Positions 11,982 through 25,433 are shown, numbered from the stretch's first letter. The stretch is DNA of 64,000 nucleotides from Nautilus pompilius (GCA_018389105.1 JACATO010000999.1:310001-374000); one strand, 5' to 3'. Notes: generated by a model from the sequence alone, not told the origin. Translations and numbers: made by a program.

Positions 11982-12509
11982 TTATTGGCTGTTCACGGCG
12001 AGGCCAGGTTCAGGCGAACTGCCGCGGATCTCTCGGCGTTTTTCTTTTGTTTTGTTTTTTGATAGAGCTGCAGCTAATACTATCGGAACAAACGCCGCTG
12101 CTGCAGAAGAGCAAGGAGAAAGACCTCTAACCGTGACGTCAACACCAGAACGTGACATTATTCGCCACTTGACCACTTTAAAGACATCTACCGCTGTACC
12201 AACGAGGTTTACTGGGTTTCCGTCCCCCGTGTTCTTCAAGAAGAAACATTCAGCTTCTTCCTTGCGTATCCCAAAGCTCTGATACGACTCCGATCGGATA
12301 GCTGCGAGATTCTCGTCGGCTGAGAGTAGCCCATCCATGTCTGGCCATATGATGAACTCAACAGAAGCTCTCTCACACGGATATGGGGTAACCTGGCTTG
12401 ACCAGACCGTGATGCGACATCTCGTTAGTTCAGCACTGAAATAAAAGAACATGGTTTTGTTCTGCGGGTAGCTTGAATAGTAAATAGAGAAATTAAACTT
12501 CGGCACCAC
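11982..12509 (-). other. 175-codon open frame of unknown status
   Basis: A minus-strand frame starting with ATG at 12509. Its product begins MVPKFNFSIYYSSYPQNKTM and ends in a basic stretch (KNKTKEKRREIRG). A hydrophobic alanine-rich segment (SSAAAAFVPIVLAAAL) lies near residue 140. The opposite strand is also open for 131 codons, which weakens the coding case because both frames cannot easily be real. No domain is recognised and no splice signals stand out. It could be an exon or chance. Confidence 0.2.
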
Positions 12510-13292
12510 TAGCAGCTGTTACGTATCTTGATTTCAGCAAAGTTATTCCGAACGTTAGCAGCCCATTACAGATCATAGATTATGTTTCTGCAAAAAGAAA
12601 GACGAGCTCTGTTGATTTCACTATGAAAAGGAGCCAAAAGAACGATGTGAAGTCACTACTTCCGTGCCGCGAATGACGAATAGACCTTTACATTTTCTCT
12701 TCTGTGTTTGTGTAACTTTAGATGTACATACACTGCTCCAAGAAACGGTGGAATTAAAAGGGAGTGGCCGGCCTACGGTATGCGCTACCTCCGAACTTCT
12801 CCCTGAAAAACAAGAGCAACCAATTTGGACAACTTGAGAAAATAGCACAAATTTTCCATTTCCATGGGTTGGCTTCTACTGTAATCTCAGGAGACCTTCA
12901 AATTGGCAGAGCTGGCACTTATTCATGACGAGTCCTGATGAGAAAACAGATGCGCCACAGTTACTCAGCTCTTGAACTTAGAATCGACGTGTCTGCAATT
13001 TACCTCCAGCGTATACATTTGACAGACAGTGTAGCCACTATAATTACTTACTGTCCCCCAGAATATACATTGCAGGTAGTTAATTTCATGAGAGACCGGA
13101 TCAGACACAGACCCTGGTATAAATGTTTGTAGTTTATTAAAATTATTGGTAATTTGTTCAGAGATTGTATTTTAAAGTTTCCATGCTTGAAAACGAACGA
13201 GAGTTTTTTTCTAGCCACTAATAGTTGATCGAAGTTTTCTCCAGACGTGAAAGAATTCTCAACCTTCCCTGCTCGGTCTTTTTCAGTCCGGC

Positions 13293-13296
<4 letters not shown>
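12510..13296. other. unassigned sequence
   Basis: No recognised content. Confidence 0.45.
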
Positions 13297-13341
<45 letters not shown>

Positions 13342-13343
13342 CA
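13297..13343. repeat. (GA)n microsatellite
   Basis: GA tract with one extra G. It leads straight into the 23-bp minisatellite. Confidence 0.95.
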
Positions 13344-13893
13344 GTACTGGTAGAGAGATGACTTCAGTACAGGTAGATGGATGACGTCAGTACTGATAGA
13401 GAGATGACGTCGGTACAGGGAGAGATATGACGTCAGTACTGGTAGAGAGATGATGTCGGTACAGAGAGAGATTTGACGTCAGTACAGGTAGAGAGATGAT
13501 GTCGGTAAGGGAGAGAGATGACGTCGGTACAGGGAGAGATATGAGGATGACGTCGGTACAGGGAGAGATATGACGTCAGTACTGGTAGAGAGATGACGTC
13601 GGTACAGAGAGAGATTTGACGTCAGTACAGGTAGAGAGATGATGTCGGTAAGGGAGAGAGATGACATCGGTACAGGGAGAAATATGACGTCAGTACTGAT
13701 AGAGAGATGACGTCGGTACAGGTAGATGGATGACGTCGGTACAGGGAGAGATTTGACGTCAGTACTGGTAGAGAGATGACGTCGGTACAGGTAGATGGAT
13801 GACGTCGATACAGGGAGACATATGACGTCAGTACTGGTAGAGAGATGACGTCGGCACAGGGAGAGATTTGACGTCAGTACTGGTAGAGAGCAG
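13344..13893. repeat. 23-bp minisatellite with CRE-like octamers
   Basis: About 24 tandem units of 23 bases. Two variants tend to alternate: ATGACGTCAGTACTGGTAGA + GAG and ATGACGTCGGTACAGGGAGA + GAT, giving a partial 46-bp higher-order period. I count nine perfect TGACGTCA octamers, the consensus cAMP-response element; most of the alternate units carry TGACGTCG instead. Whether any factor binds is not shown. Open frames in the array are artefacts. Confidence 0.95.
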
Positions 13894-16800
13894 GTTCTTG
13901 TATATTAGGTATTACTGTCAGAAAAATAACAACCAGTTTTCACCTGATCTGCCTGACAATAGAAAAAAAGAAAGTTTTTTTTTTCTAGCCAACATCTGTT
14001 GGAAGATTATGCTGATTAGCGATCACGTTGAAGCAAAAACAATAACCATTTCTCATTTTAGCAAATGAAAGATGAGAACAACTCCAAAAAAAAAAACAGG
14101 GAAGAACAAAACGGCTCGAGGTTAATTTAGTGTCAGCCGATGTCAATCAGAATGGCGGATTTTAAGTAGGACTCGAGTCTGTTCCGCTCGTACGTCGTCT
14201 GCTCGGGACGCCTCGCGTTCTGACACCGTTGTCAAAATGGCTCCGCTGTTCTTGATTCCGGTTTAATCTTTTGGCTCTACGGCCTCTCGCGACCTGTCTG
14301 TGGGTTAAGAAGCTGAAGATGCCACGAAAACAGCCCTCTGTTTTTGCTATGACCCACTCGAAACATCAGCCTCGGGAAGATTTCAGAGGATTTAAATTTC
14401 TATATTTTTAAACACGTGCGAGCGGGCACCACCCATAACTTTCCCGACAGGAACCCCCCCCAAAATTAAAATTTAATCACTGTGCGTCTTACGTGCGAGC
14501 TCCCGTGTGGTCGCTTCCTCCATTCTCCACTTAAATGATGAGCTGAGAAAGCGCTAGCCAAGGCTTTACCTGATATCAACACGATAATCTGATTGATTTT
14601 GAAAGAGTAGAGCTACTATGCTGCAGTATGACTAGACGGCATTATGTATTTACTTACTGGTCCAGGAATTACCTGGAATGACCGACTTCACAGCGTTCAT
14701 GTAGACTGAGCGCCGTATTTTTTTGTTTAGATAACTGACCCGACCACAGTGACGCCCTCAACAGCGAAGAAAAGGCTCTCGTACTTTCTGCACCACTCGA
14801 TATCGGGAGAAAAGAAACTTATTTTCAATTTAATTGAGTGAGTACAATAGATTATTAATTAAAAAATATATATTACTGCTGACAGCGCCAGCCATCCCAG
14901 AGATCAAAGCGATAGTTATTCCCTTATCGAGGAACAGCTGTAATAACTCTTTTGATTGGCTAAAACGTTTTGGGGGTTTGTTTCGTTCGATCTATTAAAG
15001 CTCGGGTTGTTGTTTGTTTCTTTCTTTTCTCCGTGAAAAAAACAACAACAAAAACGTTCTTGCAAAATATGCGCCGCTACTTCTGGTGTATCACGTGGCT
15101 ATAACAGTCAACGGCGTGAGGAAACCGTCCACGGAGATCTGGGGAATATAGGGCTCCAAGACTTAAAACCGTGTCGCCGGACGTGACCATCCGAGTTTTA
15201 TTCCTCTCCCTAAAAGCTGCGAACAGAGTCTACTCTGCAAAATGTAAAACGAAAGTACTTGGACGTGTTTCTAAAGAGATCTAAGACTACTGGTGGAACA
15301 AGCTTTATTATACCACATTTGGCGTAGCCACTTCTTCCTATTTCTGTGTTATATAGTATCACGTAATTAACAGCAGCTGCTTAGAATTCCACGCTTGGCC
15401 ATAACTGAATTTTGAGAATGAAGTCGTGAGAAGTGTTTCGAGTTCTGAGAATCAACGACAAGCAAAAGCAATAACATTTCTGTTCCTCAACCCCAATCCC
15501 AAGCACAAAATTACCTAAATTCGTTGTTTACGTTATTAAATTGCGTGAAACTCGAAGAATAGCTTGTAAGGGTCTGTTCCACGCGGGGAGAAGGAAGGCG
15601 AAGAGTTCTGTGTCGGACTTAGATCTAAGCCCTGCTGTGCGGACCCTGACGACGGTCGTCAAGCGTGAAGATAGCTCCACACACCGGCATCTTTAGCTAC
15701 AAACGAGACAAAGGGTTCAGGCTGCTCTTGTTTTATCCTGCTACTGACTATCGAGGTGCATACCAGGTTAACTGTACATCCCCCCCCCATTTTGGCGCAT
15801 ACCCGTGAAGAGTTGAGAATTTCTCCATAACAAACCTAACCGCCGGTCTGTTATTATCCCCGCACTAAGCCACACACGCCGCCGCGGAAGATCGCTGCTC
15901 AGCGACAGAAGTGGCACGCCCACTCGCGCAGAGCCAGCCTCTGTTTAATAACAACGCCGTAAAGCTAACAGCATCTTATTTTTCTTTTTTTCGTGTTCTT
16001 GAGCTAATTTACGGGCTGCTAACATTCTCGGCTTAACCCGAACTAATCACCCTTTCTCTTTCCAACCTGTCAGCCGTACGCGCCGACATGTTTGCATAGC
16101 TGTCTCTAGCATGTTGTGTAAATATCAATGTTCTGCATTCCAGCATCTCAGACGGCAGCAGGTGCTTGCCTACTGTTACATCCTGAACGGGTAGTCTTTG
16201 CACTAATTGGTTGTGTCTTTGCTAGATCGTTTGAGGCTACGAGACAACGCCAAAAAAAGAACAAGACAAAACACGGTGGAACGGCGAAGGGCAGCCGTGA
16301 CTTGATTACATGGCGGCTTTTCGAGGAGAGCTGTTAGGTAATCGATTTTCTACAGCGACGGGCCTATAACCGATCCTTGCGCCAGCCCGATGAAATCGTA
16401 CCAACCGAACAGCGCGACGTCTGCAGGTGCACGGGCGGGCTGTTATGACTGGACAGTTGGCGAGGAGAAGCTGAATGTATGTAAGCGATGATTACCCACG
16501 GTACCCTACATCCGCAAAACAAAAACAAAACACACACAGCAGCAGCAGCTTAAAAGCGCGTGAGATGTATCGATTCAAACCAGAAAATCGTAAACTGATT
16601 TATTTAGATAATCGGACTAATATTTATATTTATCTCATTTTGTAATCCGTGCCTACTGTGGCGAGCCGAGGATGTACTCCTGGGTTTCTGGGGCGAGCGA
16701 TATCGTTGATCAGTCAAAGGCTAGCGACTTTTTGAAATCTCATCAGATTTCACACGCGCACCTGCCTGTACCTACCGAACAACTTTGAAAACCGCTTTAT

Positions 16801-18424
16801 GCTCCCTCCTACCCGGCTCTGAAAGGTGCAAATGTCTACGGCGGACACGGTTTAAAGAGACAGTCACCGAACCGAGAAGTTTCGAGAAACCCGTGAGATA
16901 GTCGGGCGAGGTGGTTACCATTGTTGGACGGGCTGCGGAGGTCACGCACTCGTTTGGGGGGGGCACTAAACAGAAATCGGTAAATCGGGCGCTTGCGCTA
17001 TTCTAGGTCATGGCGACCTGACGTGTAAGATGGGCGGGGCGTCTATCCGGCCAGTGGAAATAGCCCGCTCCATCAGCGTGGTTTTTTGGTTTTCTCCGAG
17101 TACTTCGGTTTCCCTTCAAGAGTTCGTGTGGGGTTGAAAGTCGGCGGAGTTCTTCAGCAAGGGAGCGTTCTCGCTGTCCATCTACTGTGCGCGCATGCGT
17201 GGGTCCCAGGCCTCACGGGAGGAGGAACCCCCTCTCGAGGAAGACTTTATACTAGAGTGTGGCGCTCGCCCGACCCGTCGTCGATCGGGATGATGAATGC
17301 AGCAGTGAGTGTCCAGTGCTGGAATTACTCCAGCAGGAAGTACCTCTAGATGAAGGAATGAGGTCTGCCGAGTCCAGCTGTTCTCACAGAAGCAAGAAAC
17401 TTAAACGGAAACGCCGCCCCTAACTCCCACTTTTCCTTACCTTATTTTGACGAATGTAGTGAAAGTTCAGTCCGGTTAACATGAAGGAATTCGTCTCCAT
17501 GCACGACTATCCTTCCAGCTCGGAACGGGCGTATATCTCCGTGTGCTTCTGAAGTGATAAGAAATAATTTTTGAAGAGTTAGTTAGAAAAAAAACCCCTG
17601 ATATTTCGGATTAATAGCTGACACGACATCAGAAACTTGACAAGGGGAAGAGACTGCAATTCTACACTTCGTGTTATAGACAAAGATTCGGGATCTCTGA
17701 TCGAAGAGCGTTTCCATCAACCTGAAGACTGAGATAGAAATGGGGTGGCTCGAAACAGTGGGAATCATTTTAAACGTTCTCTAGAAAGGTATCGTTCTTT
17801 TGTCTTAAATTTGTATTATTGTGTAAGTGGCAAGGTTACTGCAACGGTGCCAATATGGCGCGTAAATTCGATGATGTCCTGGGGCACTCAGTTCCACTAA
17901 CTCAATCTGCTATGTTTTCAAGTTGTGGCAGCCATATTCTGATCTCGCCGCTGCTGATGAAGTGCGCCTCCAGAAAACCGGCGGATAGATGCTATTCGTC
18001 CACGGGAGCCATCCTCCGCCATCTCTTGCTGCTATTGGTGAATGTCCTGCATCATTAAGTCTTACAGCAAAAATAACGAAGTTAAAGTGGATGAAATCAT
18101 ACGAGTGCATTCTGGTAAGTTTGATTCGGTAGGAAGATTTAGTTCCAATCCATCAGAGAAATCTTGTCATTGAAAAAAGGGCGGATATGGGGGAGGGGCA
18201 CCAGATGTCATACAGTTGATGGGTTATTGAAGAAAGATTTGCTGTCGGTGCGTGAGAGCTGGCGCGATGTAGCGAATGGAACTGGAATCGTTGAAAAGAC
18301 AATGGTTTTAGATAGTTTTCTCCACGGATATCGGAAAGATTCATTAGAAGATTAGCGAGAAAAGTTTCGCATTGAAATTTATCACGGAATAATTGATTGA
18401 GTTATAACCGGGAGGGGCTCTGCA
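13894..18424. other. unassigned 4.5 kb, no gene seen
   Basis: Open frames are under about 90 codons and show no domain. C-rich tracts occur near 14450 and 15780. The 15840-17350 part is moderately CpG-rich and contains several short frames, none convincing. Confidence 0.45.
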
Positions 18425-18905
18425 GTACCGTTTGAAGCACTGAAGCATATCCTCAGTAACCTTTCTTTAATGTAGAATTTGATGGGCATATGACAAAAGG
18501 AAGAGCTAGACGCTTTTGTGCAGTTCCTTGTGAAGCTGCGTGTCAAAAACATAGATATATTGGCAGAACTTTCATCTTTAAAGCGCATTTGTAAAGAAAG
18601 AATTATTGATGAAAACCGAGCCAGTGTAATTAAGCCACGGTCGCCTCATAACCAAACCACAGAAAATGAATTTTAAAGAGCGGGCCACTAATATTGTGGT
18701 GGAACTTCGGATGTTTGGCATCATTTCTGCATCTGTGGATACTGGTGAGAGAATATTTTTCAGTATTAAAATTCGTTAATAGCTATCTAAAATCTACAAT
18801 GGGCATCAACTGTTGTTTGGTCATGCCACTTTCGAGATGTACTAGCGAGAAACGCTTCTTATATTAAACTTATTGAACGATTCTTTAGTGAAGAAAATCT
18901 ATAAA
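18425..18905 (+). pseudogene. hAT-type transposase C-terminal relic
   Basis: Three blocks in order resemble the C-terminal half of hAT transposases, as found in ZMYM1-like or DUF4371 proteins. (1) About 18425-18600: VPFEALKHILSNLSLM, a stop, then EELDAFVQFLVKLRVKNIDI, resembling 'RFEQLK...FGFLY...DGLDLFDEL'. (2) 18748-18810: REYFSVLKFVNSYLKSTMG, a clear match to the dimerisation motif 'ERSFSKLKLIKNYLRSTM'. (3) 18842-18904: LARNASYIKLIERFFSEENL plus stop, matching the family end 'AREISYSELIDRFAEEKA'. Blocks 2 and 3 are in different frames and block 1 has stops, so the copy is dead. I did not find the N-terminus or the terminal repeats. Confidence 0.65.
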
Positions 18906-20254
18906 AGCTACCATTCGCTATTAAAGCACTAGTTTGGTTTTCGATGACATCCTTATTGTATTTGTACTCGGCAGAATTAGGAACGGTGGGTGCGGTTAGA
19001 GCCTTAAGTTGGGCAGCTTTAATATTAAAAGCTAACAGTACGTACTGTCATTTAAACATGGCACTTACCAGTTTTGTGGGAAATCGCTAGTCGTGGAGAA
19101 TCTAAGGGGGTGTGGTCCCTGCCCATGTGATTGTCCCAGATCTCCATAGTTCTCGAGAGAGAACTGCACGTGACGACAACTGTGACGAGGTCAGGACGAG
19201 TGGAATGTCGTTAAGTACACGTTAGTCACGTGTTGCATCTTCCCATCGAAACCATCCTCAGCGTCATCGGTCGCGCAGTATATTTTACTTTAGCGCACCT
19301 TAGAAAAGTCGCGATGATGGTCGATGGAAGCCGCTTACATCAGAGAAGATTCCAAGAGATGCGGCTTCGCTTTTACATCGAGCCGCTGCTGACATCATTA
19401 AATAGACGCACACGGTGGAGCATAAGTAGAGAGGCACGTGCTTTTCTTCGTCACGCAGACAGAGACATGTAAGCTTGATGTAGCAAAGATGGGAATCTCA
19501 AAACCGTACAAAACCTCCCTTATTTCTTTCTAGGAAAGTCCCTGACTGCCCTGGCGATTATGAACGTCCGGACTCAGGCCAGGCCATAAAAGTCTACTCA
19601 AAAATAATGCCACACTAAGTAAAGTTCTAGCTTTCGGCTAGTCAGGTTTATAGGAATACCTTTGATACATTTATGTGCCATAAAGGACAGACATGTGCAC
19701 TTCTTAGACTTTCATCTTCAGCCACATAATTTGTTTGAAACCTGCAGACGATCTACAGCAGAAGCGAAAAGGGCCAGGTGTGGAGTGCCGCCATCTAATG
19801 AGACTGACTCTACAACGTGCACCGCATTTCCGACTTTCAGGTTTTGATGGGGTATAAGGCCACTTGCTGGGCAAAGGTTCCGCCGTCTACCTCCATTTGA
19901 GTGGTTTTGATGGTTTATGTTCGTGCCATTGGTTATTTGTGTAAGGTTACGATATCAGGGAGCTTACATCTAAAATCTCAAGTACATTATGTATGGGATG
20001 GGGGAGGACGATGGCGGACCCCTCCGAATACCTTCTTTAATTTTAATGGTTGTTGTTCTTGATGGGCTGCGGCCGAAGTTCGATCCCCGTTATAACTGGA
20101 CAGAAGTCAGTGTGTTCTCAACCTAGCCCAGCATTCTCACCCCGAGTGAAGCAGCACAATCCGCTAATGTTCTGGGTATATTCATGTATATACAATCCAA
20201 TGACCGAAGGCGCGTGTATATATAAGGAATCAAATTTATGATTAGGTAAATGTA
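18906..20254. other. unassigned sequence
   Basis: No recognised domain. At 20077 a short AGTTCGATCCCCG resembles a polymerase III B box, but no tRNA fold or A box was found. Confidence 0.4.
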
Positions 20255-20620
20255 AACTTCATCCGAAGAGAAGAACGTTTAGGATTAAATGGATCATCAT
20301 TCTCAAATCAACAAATCTCTGGAGGTGTGCCACAGGGTTCGGTTTTGGGGCTACCACTGTTTTTTGTTTCATATAAAGAACAGAGATATATTACACGTCA
20401 GCGATAAAGAGGATGCAGGTGGATTAGGTCATATGCTGGTGTTAATAAGGGAAAAGGAAAGAAGTAATTTTCAGAAAAATCGTAAACATTTGCTAGACTG
20501 ATTTGTTTAGTGAAAAATTACAAGGATGACATTAAATTGGAAAAATGTGGTTTGCGAAAAGGATCCAGCAGTAATTGAAGAGCAGTACCTCTGCTGGAAA
20601 CGAAGCGAACAGAATGTTAG
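20255..20620 (+). pseudogene. non-LTR retrotransposon reverse transcriptase relic
   Basis: The frame at 20255 reads NFIRREERLGLNGSSFSN, then QQISGGVPQGSVLGLPLFFV. GVPQGSVLG is the hallmark of LINE reverse transcriptases (jockey/CR1-like), just before the catalytic YADD/FADD box. A shifted frame continues with SDKEDAGGLGHMLV, a decayed version of the DDT..GG stretch, and further on NWKNVVCEKDPA resembles '..KCKVMHFGKKNP'. The YADD residues are not intact and frames shift, so the fragment is non-functional. It covers roughly 120 residues of a much longer protein. The 5' and 3' ends were not found. Confidence 0.72.
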
Positions 20621-21632
20621 AAGTATTTATAATTAAGGTAAAATAGTTTTAGTTTCTTCAGGGTGACCTGCCCCATAAGAAAAGGATCACAGAGACAGAA
20701 ACTAGAAACATATCGAATGCACGCGCGGCCATTTCGTGGATGCCTCACTTAAGAATGATGTCAGGCCGTAATAGTGGTGGAGTGCGAAAAGGGGAATGTA
20801 GGTCTTCTAGAGTTAGGGGCTTTAGTGATTTCCATTGTATATTTTAATAGTTAGACCGACATCATCCCCATCTTTTTTCTTTCAAGCGAATGTTTGCTTT
20901 CTTTATCATAGAACTGAGCCACATCCTCACGGTGGTGGATGGTGGTCGCGTTCGATCGACGCGAACCGTTTTAAGGGACAGTGCCACTCGGAGGCGGACA
21001 AGAATGGTCACCTAGAGTCCGTTTCAGAATTCGCGTCGCCACGACAGCTGCTTAGCTGCTGATGGTAAAAGCCAATCTACTGCTGGCTCTGCGTTTCGGT
21101 CATTCGATCTTTCCGTCGAACGAAAGGAAGCCGTCTGATGAGAATCAGCGGCGAGCGAATCGTTCAGAACCGTCATCGCGGATAAGAGCATTTTTCGTGC
21201 CTACGCCCGGATCTTTGATGTTTCCTTGCGAGGTCAAACTGACGTCATAAAGCGGCTCCGACAGCGCGACATCAAACGGAGCGTAAATGTCAGCTTGCTT
21301 TAGTGTTCGCAGAAATATCGCCGAGGAAGTTCTCGCTATTTCTTTTCCGGCACGAAATACAGCGCCTACCCCTAGGCTCTGCAACTTCCCACCCGTCATG
21401 TGATTCTGAACAGGTATTTAAGGTGATGGCGATCAGTTCCCGTCTGTCTATTAGCTGCTCTGTCGAGTGGCGTAGTCAGCCTGAAGAATCTACCGGCATC
21501 CATGCTGAACTCCATCTGAAAATAAACTAATCGAGAAACAAAACAAGATAGAAGAAAACATTTTTTTTCTTTAATAATAATTTTCAAAAATAAATATAGC
21601 AAAATTAGTAAACGTTACAAGTAAAAAGCGAA

Positions 21633-21635
<3 letters not shown>
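20621..21635. other. unassigned sequence
   Basis: Nothing recognised; short open frames only. Confidence 0.4.
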
Positions 21636-21672
<37 letters not shown>

Positions 21673-21691
21673 ACACACCACACACACACAA
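21636..21691. repeat. (CA)n microsatellite
   Basis: CA tract with two CCACACA interruptions. Confidence 0.96.
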
Positions 21692-23084
21692 GAAAAATTA
21701 AGCGTACAACTCAGGTCAAGTTTACACAGGTAGGGTAAAGTTTGTTAAGACCAGGTGCTGCCCATTCCAGAACATTATCTCAGTTTTCCCATTTGATGCA
21801 GGCGATTTCAAGAATACTTTCTAATACGCACAGAGACTGAAACACTGTGTATGTGATTCCTAGAGTATTTAAATTCTGTAAGCTAAGCTGGTGGATTTAT
21901 TGGGTGATTAGAAACGGTGTTTGAGCTCTGTATAGTTTCTGGAGGTTCGCATAACACGACCGTAATAAGAAATCGTTATGTCGATTAGAGGCGTCTTATA
22001 TCAAGAACGAACAATGAAGCTGTCAAATGGTCGCCGGAACAAACAGCTGAGCGCAGATAGAGAAGTGAGAACCTCAGAATTTGCGCCGACTTAGTGACAG
22101 GTGAATAATTTAGTTCATAAGTAAAAACTTACTGTTGGAAAACCGGAAATTCGTTTTTTCTAAAAAATAAATCATTATTACACTCGAAATTTCTGTCATT
22201 TTCTGATATGATTTCCTTTGTAAATCTAATGATTGGGACGTATCTGCCAAAAATTCCGTTTTTTTGCATTTGTTGATATATTTATTCGTGGTGATTATCT
22301 CGGGTGTAAACCACGTGCTCGACGATATCTGGATAGGAAGCGCCTGGCGGCTGAGTCGGCATCTTGATTTCACGAGTGAAGGATGTGTCGCCTTAATCGA
22401 TTGGTGGTTTGTAAAGACGTCGCTGTCTAGTAGCTGGCAGTCATGCTTCCTGTGACGTCAGGGAGGGTTGTCCATGCTCAGATGTTTAGCCGTCAAATCA
22501 GTTTTAAAAAATCTCTGACAAAAATTGGGGCCATTAAATGTCGCCCACAGTTTGACCATCTTCTTTTGAGAACTAATTCTCCCACGCACCATGCGCAATG
22601 AGATAATAAATCGATTAGTGCTTTATCCGCGGTCTGATGCCGAACAAGAAGCTGGGTGGTACAGTTAAAAATTTAACCTTACAATCGGTACGGAGCTTAA
22701 ATCGCTTTCACTATATGGTTAAAAAAAAAAAACATTTACAAAAGCACAGCGGTCTTGGTTTCACACAAAGGCCCGTCGTAATGCAATAAATGGCAATATT
22801 CAAGGTCTGCCGCCCTTCCGGTCCTGGTCCATTAGCCAAACAATGGCGCGCCTCCGTGTCAAGTCATTTCTCTCCCTTTTTAAACCGGACAGCGGTGGAG
22901 CTGTGATTGCCGCATTTTTCCTGTCCGTCCGACTGCTTCCAGACTCTCCGGCTTTAGACGAATATCTTAAAGAAATAACTCTAAAAGCAGAGTGAAAATT
23001 AAGTTAACTTTTTTTTAATTCTTAAATTAAAGCTGACGGTTGTTGTGGTTTCCGCACAAAACATAATTATAATATTATTTTAAT
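21692..23084. other. unassigned sequence
   Basis: No recognised domain or repeat. Confidence 0.45.
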
Positions 23085-23104
23085 TTGATATATTTATTAT
23101 TATG

Positions 23105-23138
<34 letters not shown>

Positions 23139-23218
23139 TTATTATTTATTATTATTATTATTATATTTATTATTATTATTATTATTTATTATTATATTAT
23201 TATTATTATTATTATTAA
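23085..23218. repeat. (ATT)n microsatellite, interrupted
   Basis: About 130 bases of ATT-type repeat with several short interruptions. Confidence 0.96.
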
Positions 23219-25430
23219 AATTTGTGTTACATATTATTTTTTCTTTTAATTTCATGTCGGGGCTTGCAGTCCCGACAAACCCGGAATTCCGCTGCCCCTT
23301 ATATCATCATCCCTTCATCTCAGTAGTTTCTTCTTTAGGACCTGGGTTTCATTTTCTAAAAAAACTATTTTAAATGATACAAATTCAGAAAAGTGGGCTA
23401 CGACGACTGCGCGTCCATTTGCACGATTGGAATCTGGACCAAAATAGTTCCGGGTCGACCGACATCGTAGTAAATAAGGATCCAGCCACATAATCTCCAC
23501 CCACTCCCTTCTCACGTAGTCGATGAACGATCGCGGATTTGGATAATAACGAATTAAAGCAGCGGTTTTTCCGGAATCCTGTCCCAACTAAAGGCAAGAC
23601 TTCAAATGAGAAAGAATTTTTTTTAAAATGTCCTCTGATGTATGTGAGCGACCTCGTGTCGTTGGCAAATCAACGGCTGACCCCCAGCTATTGAATTCTC
23701 GGCCCTGGCCTGGGGTAGGTGTGGGGAGGTGCTGACAGAATAAACGGCCAGATCTGGACTGCAGCCATTACTTGCGTCTCGAATGTCGGTAACAATTTTT
23801 TTTTCTCTCGTCCAAATGTTTAATTACCGTGAACAGTAACAGACTGTGTAACGTTCCAAAATGTTTCGTTAATGCAGACGTTTCGGAAACTTCTGTAACT
23901 GTCTTTAATTTGCACGAGCAGCAGGAAGAACCTGGACGACCGAAGAATTTATCCTCATTCCGAAAGTCGCTTCCGCTCACCATCATTTTAAGCATCGTGA
24001 ATTTTTTAGTAATTCTTGGAAGTAGCTTGCCTCTTGTTCTCCTACCCCAGACTATATATGCTGGGATCTACATTCCACAGATGTCTTAGTGAGTGGACAT
24101 TTTTGTCCACCACGGTTACAGGCTGTTTATTAGCTCCCCTAACTCCTGTTTTCTCTGCACCGAGCTCATGTTCACTGTAGTCGATGCGCCGTCTTTATCC
24201 GTAAAAATGATGTTTGCTTGTTGCACCTTGGCTTCCAGTGTCTCCAAAACATCTCCCTCTTTTTACATATTTTAATAATAAATCCCTAACCCCAAACGAA
24301 ACAGAAAAAAAAAAAAAACACTTCTCCTGCTCTGTTTCCTAAGATTAGACTTGGTTGTTCACCCAAAAGAAATTTAAATCCAGATTTTTTTAATTTCATC
24401 TAAATCTATGGTGTGGTTGGTCCCCGGAACTCATCCCGGCAAGCTGCCGTCCCGCAGAGTTATTACACTTTTCTTACTTATAAGGACCGTTCAAGGTTGG
24501 ATCATTTTCCGAACTTCATCGACGAGTGAAGCAAAGAACGAATCGCATAATAAGTTGAGATTTGCACGACCGAGACAGCTGTTCTGTTCGGATAAACGAA
24601 AAAGGTGGACATAGACGAATGAAAGCTAGTTGTCGGTGTTATAGGGTTAAATTGCTCATCGAAAGGTGGGTAATTAATTACGGTTGCTACGGTACCGTGT
24701 AAACAATAAATAAAAGCGTTTATGAGCTTCATATATTTGCCCTTTTAGAATTTTTAGATTAGAAGTTTTATTGCCGATATTCAAGCCACTAATAAATACC
24801 TGGAAAAGAACAAACTTTATTGTAAGTTGATAATAATTCCCAACGAGCCAGGTTTTGTGGACCAACTCAGCTATTTACCCCCCCCTCTCTTTTCGCTCTA
24901 CAGATCCCATGAGCCGTTGCCGAGAAAAGGAAGCCTATCTCGAGCTCTGCGGATGGATGCTTTTACTCACCAACACAGAGCAGCTGACTGTGGTGGACGG
25001 GAGGTTCACCAGTGCACCTCTGCGCGTAATCGGACTTGACGCGCAAACCCAGTTCTGCGAGTCTACTCTTAGTTTGCCGTGCACGCCGTGGGTCTAACAT
25101 AACAACGTCCAACATCATCATCTCACTACTGCCCAGCCGAAATTTAAAAGTTCCTATATCGCGTAGCTTCCGACAGGTTGTTATATTTATTGCAAGCTGC
25201 CGTTGTTATCTGTCCAAGTGTTGCTATCCTGATTTGAGCCATAAACGTTAACTTGCGATTCCCAGTCTCGCGGACTTTTGATGGTTCGCGCGCGATCTCC
25301 CGAACCGGAACCGGAACCGGTGTCGTAGTTTTGGTGTTAGGCTTTTTGTTTGTTTTGCCGGAGACGTTGCCACTCCAAGAACACGCGAGCGGATAAACCA
25401 GCTGGTCGGCGATACCATTTCGATGAAAGA
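23219..25430. other. unassigned sequence
   Basis: No convincing exon. The last 170 bases (25,260-25,430) are CpG-rich with a short GGAACC repeat, which would fit a 5' leader of the candidate exon that follows. Confidence 0.4.
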
Positions 25431-25433
25431 TGA

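Noticed and set aside
17086..17349. GGVLQQGSVLAVHLL resembling a reverse transcriptase GVPQGSVL motif
   Set aside because: The key proline is absent and no neighbouring reverse transcriptase text is seen, unlike the fragment at 20.3 kb.
20060..20100. AGTTCGATCCCCG resembling a tRNA/SINE B box
   Set aside because: No A box at the right distance, no cloverleaf arms and no repeat copy elsewhere in the window.
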